Assembly: GCA_039545355.1 (NCBI GenBank)
Contig: BCJJ01000006.1
Location: 496,001 to 560,000, forward strand
Direction: 5' to 3'
DNA length: 64,000 nucleotides
From: Trichosporon coremiiforme
Lineage: Eukaryota; Basidiomycota; Tremellomycetes; Trichosporonales; Trichosporonaceae
The translations under genes were made by a program, and so were the position numbers. The notes under the pieces are model-generated. The model ran no database searches and had not been told where the DNA came from. It saw only the letters and a program-made list of their open reading frames with translations. Below, piece by piece: positions 45,043 to 56,051 of this stretch (its first letter is position 1; each line of letters opens with the position of its first letter).

Positions 45043-47865
45043 ATGGCTGACGAGCGCGGCGAAAGGAGTGAGCCACTGCCCCTCGGGGACTGGGAGGTAA
45101 GCTGACACGCCCTTTCAGCTGACGTCAGGTCGTGGGACCCTTCTCCGCCGGCATGCGCGAGCATCCCCTCACAAACTCCCCTGTTCTGCACCAGGTCCGC
45201 CAGAACACAGACACTGACCAGCCTGCGTTTTTCTTTGCGTACGAAACGAAGTATGGGGACCCTTTCACGACACAACTTCTAGCCTCCGGTGCCATCTGGA
45301 AGCGACTGCGTGACACTTCGCCCGTCGAGATAGCCTTCCCCGAAGTGGACTGGAAGCTGCTCCGAAACGACCATGGCTGGTCGGCACTACAGTATGAGAT
45401 TCTGATGCGGAGCAAGATCGATGTCCCCGAGGACATGGAGGTGCGCATCGACTCCGAGCAGGTCGTGGAGTATGCGATCGTCCACGGCCTCGACCCCGAG
45501 CCCAAGGTCAGGTGGAATGTTGGGGACATCTACGGCTTCGGGTCGACTCCCACCGGTCGCCATCTGAGCAAAGAGGGACCATCGAACTTCGCCCGCAGCG
45601 TGCACCTCAAGAAGGGACCACACGTTTTGCTCGTCCGCGGGCTGTACGAGATCAGAATGTTCGGAGACCCGAAGGACCAGCCCCCGAAGATCAAGATCGA
45701 CTTCAAGCTGTGGCCGATCAAAAGTCAGGAGCGTGCCGGACTTGTACTGGAGCCTGGCGTCGACATGTTCCCGGACGTCCTCCAGGGTCAGTACGCCGGA
45801 GATGTGTTCGCAATCGGCGTGCGGCTGCCACCCGGTGCGGACCCGGTTTCAATCGACATCGAGAGCAAGCACGCCAAGTCTGTGCTGCCAAGCTATCAGC
45901 TGTTCCCTGGCCAGACTCGGGCCATCCCATTACGGTTTTCCTCCCACAAGGCCGAAAAGGATTTCAGCGTGAAGCTGACCACACGCCCGATTAGCGTCGA
46001 GAACCCGGACGAGGTCGCCGAGGCTCACGAGACGGTGGAATGGAAGCCCCAGACGGATTCGCTGTACAACCTGACCGCGGACAACTGGCTGCAGTCTGGC
46101 GAGCCTCTGCGCATCACTTTCGGCACATCCGACTTAGGAGATACGAACGTCGCCCGAGCGGTAATTCTGCCGCCACCAGACTTTCCCAAGGTCAAGAAGT
46201 TGCAGCCTGTGCTGCTTTGTCTGCACGGAGCTGGTGTCGACATTGAAGCCGAAGGTTGGATCAAGGAGATTCCCCGCGTGAATGGCATGTTCGCCCTTCT
46301 GGCTACAGGCAGGAATGAGTGGGGTGAGGACTGGCACGGCGGCGCAGTCGCCGAGGTCTGGGCGGCTCGGAGGGCTGCAGACCAGATCCTGCATCGCAGT
46401 GTTGGTGCCCCACGGAACCGAGAGACTGTCCTTCTCGGACACTCTAACGGTGGCCAAGGCGTGTGGCACGTCGGCCAACGTAACCCCGACCTGGTGCGAG
46501 GCATTGTCGCTCTCAGCGGGTACACGACGATCAACAACTACGTGCCGTTCACGGAGCAAAGGAGCAACCACTTCGCGGACCCGACGCTCATGGGTGTCCT
46601 GCAGTCGAGCCTGACGCCGTACAACAATGAGATCTACGTCAGCAACCTGGCATCCGTTCCCATGGTTGTTGTCCATGGTGCCGAGGACGACAACGTACCC
46701 GCCCACCACAGCAGGACGTACGTCGAGACGCTTCGGGACTGGGGCAAGAAGGCGGCAGACGTGACCTACGTCGAGGTGCCTCAGAAGGGCCACGTGTGGG
46801 ACGGCATCCTGACGCATTCGACTATCATGCACTTCCTCAACAACCTGCCTGAGAAGAAGGACGTCTTCGCTGTCCGCGATGCAGGGTTCTCGATCGCGTG
46901 CGCGAATCCGGACGAAATGGGCCCGAAGGGCGCCATCCGCATCCTTGAGCTCGCTGTGCCGGGGCGTCTCGCCCGCCTCGACGTCAACATGAAGCATTGG
47001 CGGCAGGATCCCGCACCTGAAGAGCTGCAGATATACGGCATGAACATCAAACGCATCGCCGTTGGCGAAGGCGCGCAGGCGCTGGTGTTGGAGCCTTGCA
47101 CCGGCATGACTCGCGTCGCTGACAGGAGCGTCTCCAGTCCCTTCCAGCCGTGGGTCGCTTCTGCTGCCAACGCCGGCAAGCCGAGACGGTATGGCCCCAT
47201 GATCCGGCTTCTGGACAGCGACGGACCGATGCTCCTCGTCATCCCGATCGAGACCGGGACGGGCGATGACTTGCTAAAGCGGAGGCGTCTGCGTGAGGTC
47301 GCCATCCGGTACGCGCACGACATCCGTGTGTACCAGCGCCAGGACGTGGAGATCGTCTACGACATCCAGGCGTTGCGCGGCGTCATTGACGGCTCGATGC
47401 AGCGGTACGGCAGCGTTATTGTCTTCGGCCGACCAGATGAGAACCGTTACGCCAAGTGGATGGTCAGACAGAAGCGTATCCCCGGTGAGCTCAATCCCCC
47501 CTCTCCATCGCTAACAGCCCAGTCGACTTCCCTACCCGAAGCACGTTCACTGTGGAAGGCCGCAACATCTGGGAGCCCGGAACTGGTAAGTCTATGCTCG
47601 CGGACGGTCCTGGCTGACATCAGGCATCATTTCGCTGCATCCGCACTCTGTCGGACCAGGGCTCGCCTGCCTCGTGGCGGGCAACGACGACTTAGGGCTC
47701 GACGTGACCTCGCGGCTCCTTCCTCTCCGGACTGGCGTCATGGTCCCCGACTGGGTTGTGGCCAGCAAGCGCTGTGAATGGCAGGGCTACGGCGGGCTCG
47801 ACGGTGCCGGGTTCTGGTCGGCCGACTGGAAATGGAGCGAGGCCATGAGCTGGATGGACCGATAA
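45043..47865 (+). CDS. Alpha/beta hydrolase, prolyl-oligopeptidase (S9)-like
   Basis: Four exons (45043..45096, 45129..47484, 47523..47585, 47624..47865) give 904 aa. The first 360 residues are beta-rich and lack a recognised fold (WEVVGPFSAGMREHPLTN). The hydrolase core then has LQPVLLCLHGAGVDIEAEGW, the nucleophile elbow LLGHSNGGQGVWH (Ser), the acid in PMVVVHGAEDDNVPAHHSRT (Asp) and the base in VEVPQKGHVWDG (His). The final 300 residues are a further beta-rich region (FTVEGRNIWEPGTGIISLHP crosses the last junction). There is no signal peptide, so it is cytosolic. Peptidase or esterase activity is inferred from the intact triad; the substrate is unknown. Confidence 0.85.
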
Positions 47866-50044
47866 GCGCGGCGCCACGTGTGAGGGGACAGCCACTCAGC
47901 GCGGCGCCCAGCCATCTGATCTTGCCGTCGCTTCGGCGCCATGGCTGGTGCTCAGGGAGTCCCCGCAACACGTTAGTATCGAGTGATCGGCAGATTGGCA
48001 TTGTCTTATTTACGGCGATGTGGCCCAGCTTTGCGGGGGATGGAGTTTGAGTGGAAACGGGGTTGAACGAGGTCGAGCGGGTGTCAGCGAGGGCCGGTGC
48101 TGTGTGCCGTTGTGGAAGATTTGTCCTGTGTGCTTCCTGTGTGCTCTTGCGTGCTGTGCAGCGTCTCCGGCTGGTTCGGTTGGCCACGGCAGTGTAGAGG
48201 CACGCAGAGGCACAAGGAACGCAGGAACAGAGGTACGCAAGGGCCGCGTGGGCACTCCCCCGTTCTCCCTCGTGTTCGTCTTGTTGACGTTCCGCAAGGC
48301 CGGATGGGCCCAGAGGGTTGCCAGAGGACCTGATTTTTCCTCACTTGCTTTACAGCTGAGCCCTCGACGGAAGGAGCACTCTGCGGTCTGTACGATAGGA
48401 GCGAGTTCTGTCTGACGAGACACGGAGCAGCGGCGCCAGCAGCAGAGAGTATGCATACGACTTTGCCTGGTTTGAGGCGCTCGGGGACCTGAGCAGGCAG
48501 CCAGTCAGCTGCGAACGTGGACTCGTATCAGATATCTGTATCCAGCAAGCAATTCATGGACAGGACGGCATGGCTTGACGGCATTCTGGCCGGCCTGGAC
48601 ATTACTGGGTTCTGGGGTCGCCGGGGATTCCAGGAGTCGCGGTCTGACTGGCTCGTCGCAGTCGACGGAATTGTTCTAATTAGGAAGTCGCAGAAGTTCA
48701 GGTCAGTCAGGTCGGGGCAGCGGTGCGACGCTGGCTCAGACGACTCAACGCCATGCAGGAACACCGCAGGACGAGTTCAGGACATGTACTCGGGATTCCG
48801 GCCACAATGGCGAGGGTCAGGCCAGATGGCATTCAGTCCTCAGGGCCGGTTGAGGACGACGACAGAATTCCTCGTTACCGCCCGCGTCCTCTGAACGTCT
48901 ACAACATGCTGCACGAGACATGTCAAGTGCGCTGCGAGCAGGTGACCCGCGTGCCGTCTTGCCGCTGTCTGCCGCAAGTGTTTTTGCACTCGGCACAGCG
49001 AGGCGGCAGCTCGGCAGTACGGGGCAGAGTAGGGAGCGAGCTGGAGTACATCAGACCTGTGTGATGTTCTGAGTCAGGACCTCAAAGTGACAAGCGGCTC
49101 GAGTCCAAATTAGTGCCCAACCTATGCCTATCGTTGAAAGCCGTCGCGCCAAAAGCTAGCCAGATTAGAGTTCCCCGATAGATCGGCGGCGCAGGCCGCG
49201 ATACGCTGTTAGACACGGCGACACGGAGGACGCTGATAGCGCGTCTTGGGCGCCTGCTGCGACGAATGTCTTGGGCTCTCCGACCGCGTCGGAAGCTCAA
49301 ACGGCGGACCGGGTGATCGATGTCGGCATCGGTTCTCACGCGTGGCCCATGTTCCCCGGACGCGGTCTCGCGGTCTTGCAGCATTCCGGCCGGGGTGAGT
49401 GCATTCTGGCGCAGCGGTTGCAATGTACTAGGGCGTCCTTTACTGTCCCAAGCGTTGGCAAGTGGGTGCGCGGGTGCATCAGTATCGAGAGCAAGGAGAC
49501 GTCGAAGCATTGCGCGAGTCGAACAGAAGACGAGGAAGACGCAGGAGAAGAGACGGAGACGCGTCGGATGGTGACGTGATTAGCCTGATCCGGCGTAGTG
49601 AAAACGCGACTAAGCAAAGGACCAGCGTGACATTACAAGCCAGGGTTCAAGCCATTAGCAACGGCATCAACGGCAGGGCGGTCATTAGAAACGGGGTAAT
49701 GCGACGAAAAACAATTTGCTCCCGTCCCCACTCTGTCCTTGAGGGGGCACTGGCCCCACACCCGCCCGCTCAGCGCCCAGCCCAACACTGCGGTTCACCC
49801 TGTCGCCCGTCGCTGTCCTCCCTACCCTGTACAGCTCGAGCCTTCGATTTCACTCTGCCCGTTCAACTCGACTTATCCTCATCCACCTACCCCCTACCCA
49901 CCTACCCACCTACCCACCTACCCACATCCATCTCGACGCTCCCACTGCAGTCGATTCCTCACCCTCTTTGAACCCCAGCACCCGGCCCAGCCCCGCCTCG
50001 ACTCTACTCCTGTCCCATCAGCCCACATCGAAAAGACGACAACA
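47866..50044. other. Intergenic stretch (2.2 kb)
   Basis: No gene supported. The last 300 nt are pyrimidine-rich and precede RAS1, probably its core promoter and leader. Confidence 0.45.
49885..49926 (+). repeat. CCTACCCA tandem repeat in RAS1 leader
   Basis: About five CTACCCAC units in a CT-rich tract 120-160 nt before the RAS1 start. Such pyrimidine tracts are frequent just upstream of fungal genes. Confidence 0.7.
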
Positions 50045-51604
50045 ATGTCCAACGTACGCGTCGCCCTCCCAGCTGCCCGCCAGACTGCCCGCAAGACGAA
50101 CCATCGCTGACACAGCAGGCCCAGTTCCTTCGCGAGTACCGACTCGTCGTCGTCGGTGGTGGTGGTGCGTTGTCCCATGGCGGCGGGAGCTGCGGGCCGA
50201 GCCGGTAGCGGGACTAGAGCAGCGGGGAAGAGCCGGATTCGCCCTGTCCGGCTAGCCCCGGGCGCCGCGAATCTGCGATGGCCCGGGCATCCATACAGCG
50301 CGCCGATGCTGTGCATCTCGGTGGCAGCGGCTGCGCTGCTGTAGCTGCTGCTGCAGAGTGCGCGTATCGCCGCTGCTGTGACGTTTCCTCACCTCTAGCT
50401 ACCGCGCGGCTCGCCGCAGCTCTCATTCGCCGAACCCTGTGCGCCCAGTAGCTGCTGGGCGCACGGGGCCGCTCTCGTCCTTAGTCCCTTTGCTGATGTG
50501 CAGGTGTCGGCAAGTCCGCTCTCACCATCCAGTTCATCCAGGCGCATGTGAGTACCGTGATTACTGTTGCTGCTGTCCGGTTGTCCCGTGTGCGATGCGA
50601 ACGTGCAAAATTGCACAATCACACTTGCCTCCCGCACATGACCGGCGGCGCAGCGGCGTTGATCGTTTCAATTGCGCGTTGAATTCCAGCTGACATGTGT
50701 AGTTCGTCGACGAGTAAGTTCATTCAGTTGTTCCTCGCCGTCCTGCGCTCTTGCGGTCGGCAGAGACGAGGAATTCAGGTGCGAGTACCAGGACTTTCCG
50801 CTGACGCCACCACAGGTATGACCCCACCATTGGTGAGTGCGGGCGCGCGTTACATTGAGTGCAATTGAGCTGACGACATCCCAGAGGACTCGTACCGCAA
50901 GCAGTGCTTCATTGACGAGGAGGTCGCCCTTCTCGACGTCCTCGACACGGCCGGCCAGGAGGAGTATGGAGCCATGAGAGAGCAGTACATGAGGACGGGT
51001 GAGTGAACTGTTCGAAACCTGTCGCGCCGGGGTATCATTGTGCCACGCTACCATAGCGTCTCGGTATGAGGCGTTCGGCGCACCCCGCTTGGCACAAGGA
51101 GAGAACAATCGAGAAGCGCGAAGGGAGCCGCGACGAGAGGCGGCGACATGATCTCGGAAGTCTCGGAACAATGGCTGACGTCCAGGCGAGGGCTTCCTTC
51201 TCGTGTACTCGATCACCTCGCGCAGCTCGTTCGAGGAAGTCTCGACGTTCCACCAGCAGATTCTCCGTGTCAAGGACCGAGACTACTTCCCCGTCGTCGT
51301 TGTCGCCAACAAGTGCGACCTCGAGTACGAGCGCCAGGTCCAGCCTCACGAGGGCCGTGACCTTGCGAAGCGCTTCGGCGCGCAGTGCATCGAGACCTCA
51401 GCGAAGCAGCGTGTCAACGTCGACGAGGCATTCGTCGCCGTCGTCCGCGCCATCCGCCGGTTCCAGCGGGAATCCGGCCCCGGCCCCGCCAAGCCGCCCG
51501 CGCAGCAGGGCCAGCGCCCCGCCGCCGGCGTCGGCGGCCGCCCGCAAGAGAAGGACGCCGACGAGGTGTCGGGCGGCTGCTGCTCGGGCTGTGTCGTCCT
51601 CTAA
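50045..51604 (+). CDS. RAS1: Ras GTPase
   Basis: Seven exons (50045..50053, 50119..50164, 50504..50547, 50703..50713, 50816..50832, 50885..50998, 51186..51604) give 219 aa. The order matches Ras throughout: [20 protein letters not shown] (P loop), FVDEYDPTIEDSYRKQ (switch I and effector), [20 protein letters not shown] (switch II), [15 protein letters not shown] and [12 protein letters not shown] (guanine specificity). The tail ends [14 protein letters not shown] Cys with Leu last, plus upstream palmitoylation cysteines. It is a plasma-membrane switch for cAMP/MAPK signalling, morphogenesis and mating in relatives. Exons of 9, 11 and 17 nt are confirmed by the invariant residues they encode. 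The first acceptor is a CAGCAG tandem. Confidence 0.95.
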
Positions 51605-52390
51605 GCATGCTCCGACAGGACAGTGGACAATTCTGCGAGGAGCACGGCTGGCGAGCACAGGATTCAGGACGGACACAGGAGTGCTCTGCGCCTGTGAGAA
51701 AGGCTACCGAGCGCGGTACCCGGTAGCTTGACGACAGCGTGGCGGCGGTGGAGGGCAGCGATGCGATGCGGTGCAGAACGTGGTGTGCGCGACGATGCGG
51801 TGTGCGGTGGTGACGGTGACGGCGTTGACGTTGTAACATGCGTTTCTCCTTTCTTTCTCTCTTTTCCCCTTCCCCTTCTCCCCCCCAAACCAATACGTTT
51901 TTCTCCAATCTACTCTTTAATACAGGTCTATCCCGGGCCGAAGCGCCGCTAGTGGCGCTCGTGGCCCAGCGCACGCACACGGCCAGCTGCTGTAATGTCT
52001 AGTGGCGTATATGCATATAGGTGAGCCCCGCGATCCCAGAGCAAGCGCAGCGAGCGAAGGGGCGTGTACGACTGAGCAAGTGAAGGGGGTAAACTGTCAG
52101 AGACAGAGGCGACGGGGCGAATGGATTGAAGAAGGGAGCGGAGTGTGAGGAAGATGGACAGGAACGAGAACAGGCGGTGAGGGATTCAGCCACGAACCAG
52201 CGACCGAACATCTCCTAGTCGGAGGTCTCCGACTCGCACCAGGTCCGCGCACAGTCGTCAATGGTGTGCATAGGACAGGCTTGAGTCAGCCGCGCGTCAG
52301 TCCGTCAGCCGCCATTCGTCCGCCAAGACCCATCAGCGACTGTCGGCCGTGAAACACAGGCAAGTAATGACACAGAATGATGCAACAAGT
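51605..52390. other. Intergenic stretch between convergent genes
   Basis: The RAS1 3' region (T-rich run near 51840-51900) and the 3' flank of the convergent gene. No gene supported. Confidence 0.5.
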
Positions 52391-53380
52391 CTAGATCCAG
52401 CTCCATTCGTACGCCGTCTCCTCCGTTCCCGTCCGTATCGGAGGCAGGGCGAACTCGTCCTTACTCACTTCTCTCCGGCACATACTCCACGTCTCTCCGT
52501 TCTGGCAGACTTCATACTCTCCTTTTCCAGTTTCTGCTGTCAGCTAGTACCGAAACGCGTAGCTTACCAGAAATAGTCAGGACGTGGCCGAGTAGATTCT
52601 GCAGCGCGTTCTTCATCTCGACAGAGCGAGACGAGTTGGCCGAGGCTGGAAGAGGAAGAGAGCAAGGTGAATGCTCGAGCACGATGAGGGCTGCGCCGAG
52701 ATGCGACGCAGCTTGTTTCGCGGCAGACACGAGGCTCAGATATTGCCAGGCATCTTTGCTCAGCTCCCTCTTAGTCTCCTCTTTCTTCTCAATCCCCTCA
52801 CCTCCCTTACCTCCCTCACTTCCTCCGCCTCCCCCGCCGCCCTCACCACCCTCCATCGCGACATCCTCCGTTGTAGAGGGCGGGGGGAGGTTCTCCTTCG
52901 CCTCATCCATATCGGCGTCAAATAGTGCGCTCAGATCCGACAACACAATCAGGCCCGGATTCTCGATCAGGTCGTTCGTCGATGGATTCGGGTCAGAAGA
53001 CAGGAGGGAGAGGAGTAATGCCGCATGTCGCCAGGAGGGGCAGTACCGCATATCCACTCTCCTGAGGTCTGGGAGTGGTTCACGGAGGCGCGGTTCGTCC
53101 TCTGCGTCGATTGCGGATTGCAGTGCATGTCGTGAGCCTGTTATGATGAGCGTGCGGGAGTGATCGTCTGCTGGCACGTCCTGATGTCAGGTCGGGGGAT
53201 TCAAGGCAGCAGGGGGAGACTCACGGAGTTGAATGGAGGCAGAGAGGCGAGATCAAGGAAACCGAGAGACAGGTGGATCGCTGCTGCTGGGGAACTGGGG
53301 CCGAGCACCGCCGACACAGCGGGAAGGTGTGTCGGTGCCGGCCCAGGGCACAAGGAGAGCGGCACCGTCCTCTCCTTCAT
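52391..53380 (-). CDS. Unrecognised protein, possibly RecA-fold-like
   Basis: Three exons (53380..53225, 53180..52568, 52533..52391) give 303 aa. The start MKERTVPLSLCPGPAPTHLP leads to SSPAAAIHLSLGFLDLASLP. Alternating strand/helix segments follow: RTLIITGSRHALQSAI, VDMRYCPSWRHAALLLSLLS, PGLIVLSDLSALFDADM (Walker B-like) and YLSLVSAAKQAASHLGAALI. A Gly/Glu-rich loop interrupts the middle. This order is reminiscent of RecA-fold recombination cofactors (Shu-type or SWSAP1-like), but no Walker A is seen, so the resemblance is weak. The last exon ends EVCQNGETWSMCRREVSKDE, then AYEWSWI. The gene model is firm; the function is not. Confidence 0.68.
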
Positions 53381-53609
53381 CCTTCCTTGGTTGCAGCTCG
53401 AGATCTAAAGGTGGTGGAGGTGGTTGACGCAAGTGGAGGTCAGCCAGTGACCGATCGGCCCGACCTGGAAGGGCCGCGGGGCCACGGATAACTCCCGTCC
53501 GGCCGAGCGGACACACCTAGCGGAGCTCGCGGAGCCTGATACGGTGAGAGGAGAGTACATAACATCCCGGACCGGAGGGAAGGTCGTCTCTACCTCATCG
53601 ACAATCACC

Positions 53610-54181
53610 ATGGGCAGTGAGTACTCTGCAGTTGAAAGGATTCCTCTCACAGTTGTGAAGCTGTGACTCTTCAGTCCTCCTCCCTTGCTGCTCAGCTGCT
53701 GGCTCGGTGTATATGACTGCTATCGCCCACCATTCCAGCAGCCCAAACAGCGAGCTTTCCCTCCCGCATCACCCCGCCCACAATATTGCTCCACTCGCTC
53801 CGCTCCCTCGCTAACGCTCGCAGAGATCGTGCACATCGTCCTCTTCAAGCTGAAGGAGCAGCCCGACGCTGCCGCGCTCCAGACCGCCAAGGCCAGCATC
53901 AAGAAGCTGGAGCAGGTCCCTGGCGCGATTAGCATGTTTGTCGGCGAGCCCCAAATCGATGCCCGCACCAAGGGCTTCGACTATGGCCTGTACTCTGTTT
54001 TTGCCAGCCGCGCCGATCTCGACAAGTACGATGTCTCGGACGCGCACAAGAACACGGTCGCCCAGTTCGTCAGGCCGAATGTCCAGGGTGAGTACTGGGG
54101 ATTGGCCCGCGAAGCTACCGTACCGGATAGGCTCAGCTGACATCAGACGTCATGGCTTACGACTTCGAGCTTCCCGAGTAG
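53610..54181 (+). CDS. Stress-responsive alpha/beta-barrel (Dabb) protein
   Basis: Three exons (53610..53616, 53824..54087, 54147..54181) give 101 aa. The 7-nt first exon encodes MG plus one base; the junction yields MGKIVHIVLFKLKEQPDAAA, the typical Dabb start with its HIVLFKLK strand. It continues LEQVPGAISMFVGEPQIDAR and DYGLYSVFASRADLDKYDVS, and ends NVQDVMAYDFELPE, the usual C terminus with a phase-1 junction inside it. Dabb proteins are small dimeric cytosolic proteins of uncertain chemistry. Intron 1 is 207 nt, long here. Confidence 0.88.
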
Positions 54182-54359
54182 ACGATGAGCTGTATGCAGA
54201 ATGCGTCGGAAGTGAACTCGTGTGCACACCAGCTGAAGGGTGGCTGACTCACGATCATTGCTGAACGGCTCACTGACATACCCGGCTCACTGCCTGCTGA
54301 CTCGCATTCCCTCCTCGCTACGCTCGTCACTCGGAATGCCAATAACCCATGCATCTAAT

Positions 54360-55721
54360 CTATACCACGACGTAGCTGTCTCCCATCTTCTCGCTCGTTG
54401 GCGTACTGTCGCTATCGCTGCTTTCCGGCGTTGGGGGGATGAACCCAGTCTCCTGAGCCGTCGCCCTCCACGCCCTCGTGACATCTCCGCCGCAACGGAG
54501 ACACGGCCAGACGGGCTTCTCCTGCTCGCCCTTCTCTGCGCGCTTGCTTGCGCGAGCCAGCTCGTCTGCGACACAGTAGTAGCAGTACATGCACTGGCCC
54601 CAGCAGTCTGTCTGAGCCGGCACAAAGATCTTGTCCTCGTCCTCGGTCTCTGCGTTGTCGAGAGAGGGCAGCTCGATATCCGTTCCCGACAGGGCTTGCG
54701 GCTGCTCCGTACGGCGGACGTAGCATACGGGACACACGGATGCCGGCAGTCTCGCGAACGGCCCGCTGTGAGCGGACGACGGGGCGGCGGTTCCAGCCTT
54801 GCGAGCGGCGGAAAGCTCGCCTGCAGAAGCGGACAGAGCGGCGTAGTCGATCTGCGTCGGCTGCGAGAGGAACTGGCGCACCGGCGCGAGTGCCGTCGCC
54901 GGGTTCAGCGCGGGCGGCAGGCGCGGGATGCGCGGGACAGCGAACATGAGGAACTCCTGGATGGTCAGCTCTGTACATCGTAAGTCTAGCAGTGCTCACC
55001 GTCATGACACCCCAGACGAGCTGGCGGTTCATGAACTCGTAAGAGACCATGCGGGCGAGGCGGGGCGCGGTCGGCGCGAAGCGCAAGTGGAGGATGCGCA
55101 TGAGGAGGCTCGGCGCGACACCGTCCCAGAGGAAGAGCGTCCAGCCGGCCAGCTCCCAGGCGCGCGCAAGCGTCTCGAGCCGCGTAAGCAGGCGCCACGC
55201 ACGCCGCCGCCAGTCATGCGCTGGCAGGTCGGGCCACTGCCGCGAGAGCGCCGTCTGTCGAACACGCTGTAGCACGTACGCCGGGAAGAGAGGCGGATGC
55301 AGGAGCAGGTAGAGAAGGAGGGTGTGCCGGGTCGCTGGGCGTTAGGTGTCATCGTCTGGGTAAGGTGTTGATTCCGAGTCGACTCACGCCTCGTTGGGCC
55401 CCGGCTCGATATCAGCCGCAGATTCTGCATCGCCGCGCCCGGGCTCGAATTCGACGGTCCGAGCACGCCGGCGCCGAATACGAGCAGCTTCAGCAGCAGC
55501 GTCAGTTCTGGCTTGATGTCGATGTTCGGCTGGGCATCAGCTCGTCCTCCGTACTACAGGAGCTCATTCGGACTGACCTTGAAGCGGCAGACGGTCTTCT
55601 CCACGCCGTCGACAAGCATTTCGACGACACCGTCGTCGAGCTCGTCGGCGTCGACCTGGTTCACGAGGGGCGCTCGCGGCTCATACGCGCGCTGTCTCCG
55701 CGACACGGAGGCCTCGCCCAT
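54360..55721 (-). CDS. PEX2: Peroxisome biogenesis RING protein PEX2
   Basis: Four exons (55721..55578, 55529..55388, 55334..55000, 54956..54360) give 405 aa. The membrane domain has TRLETLARAWELAGWTLFLW, then MVSYEFMNRQLVWGVMT|EFL crossing the last intron, the PEX2/10/12 pattern. The C terminus is a RING-like domain: SVCPVCYVRRTEQPQ, then QTDCWGQCMYCYYCVADELA and PCLRCGGDVTRAWRA. The usual C-x-H in front of CYYC reads G-Q-C here, with an additional C three residues before, so the zinc ligand set differs from the classical C3HC4. Its partners are PEX10 and PEX12 in the peroxisomal E3 ligase that recycles PEX5. Confidence 0.88.
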
Positions 55722-56051
55722 GTTGGCTGGGGTGAATAAGTGTGGGTGGAGTGAGGAATGAGACAGAGTGATGTTGCGAACTGCTGACAATCGCCGTCCG
55801 AAGAGTGGACTACTCCGGCCCGTGGAAGTGGGCAATAGCCGAGAGCGGGTTGTAATCGGCGGTAAGTCTGTGTTTGGATCCGCTAATGGGATCTGCCTCC
55901 GCTAATCGAACACTTATCGGCGTCTTGCGCCAACGTGAACGCGTCACTGGCTCGGTACTGGGTCGGTACTTGACCATCGCTCCTAGCTTCGACCACGCTC
56001 GACGATTCTCCAAGGCAACTGGACCGCACCATTCCGCCAGAAACTTAGACT
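55722..56051. promoter_or_regulatory. Shared 330-nt intergenic region between divergent PEX2 and FG-GAP genes
   Basis: The two start codons face away from each other across this interval, so both promoters must lie in it. No clear TATA was seen. Confidence 0.5.
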
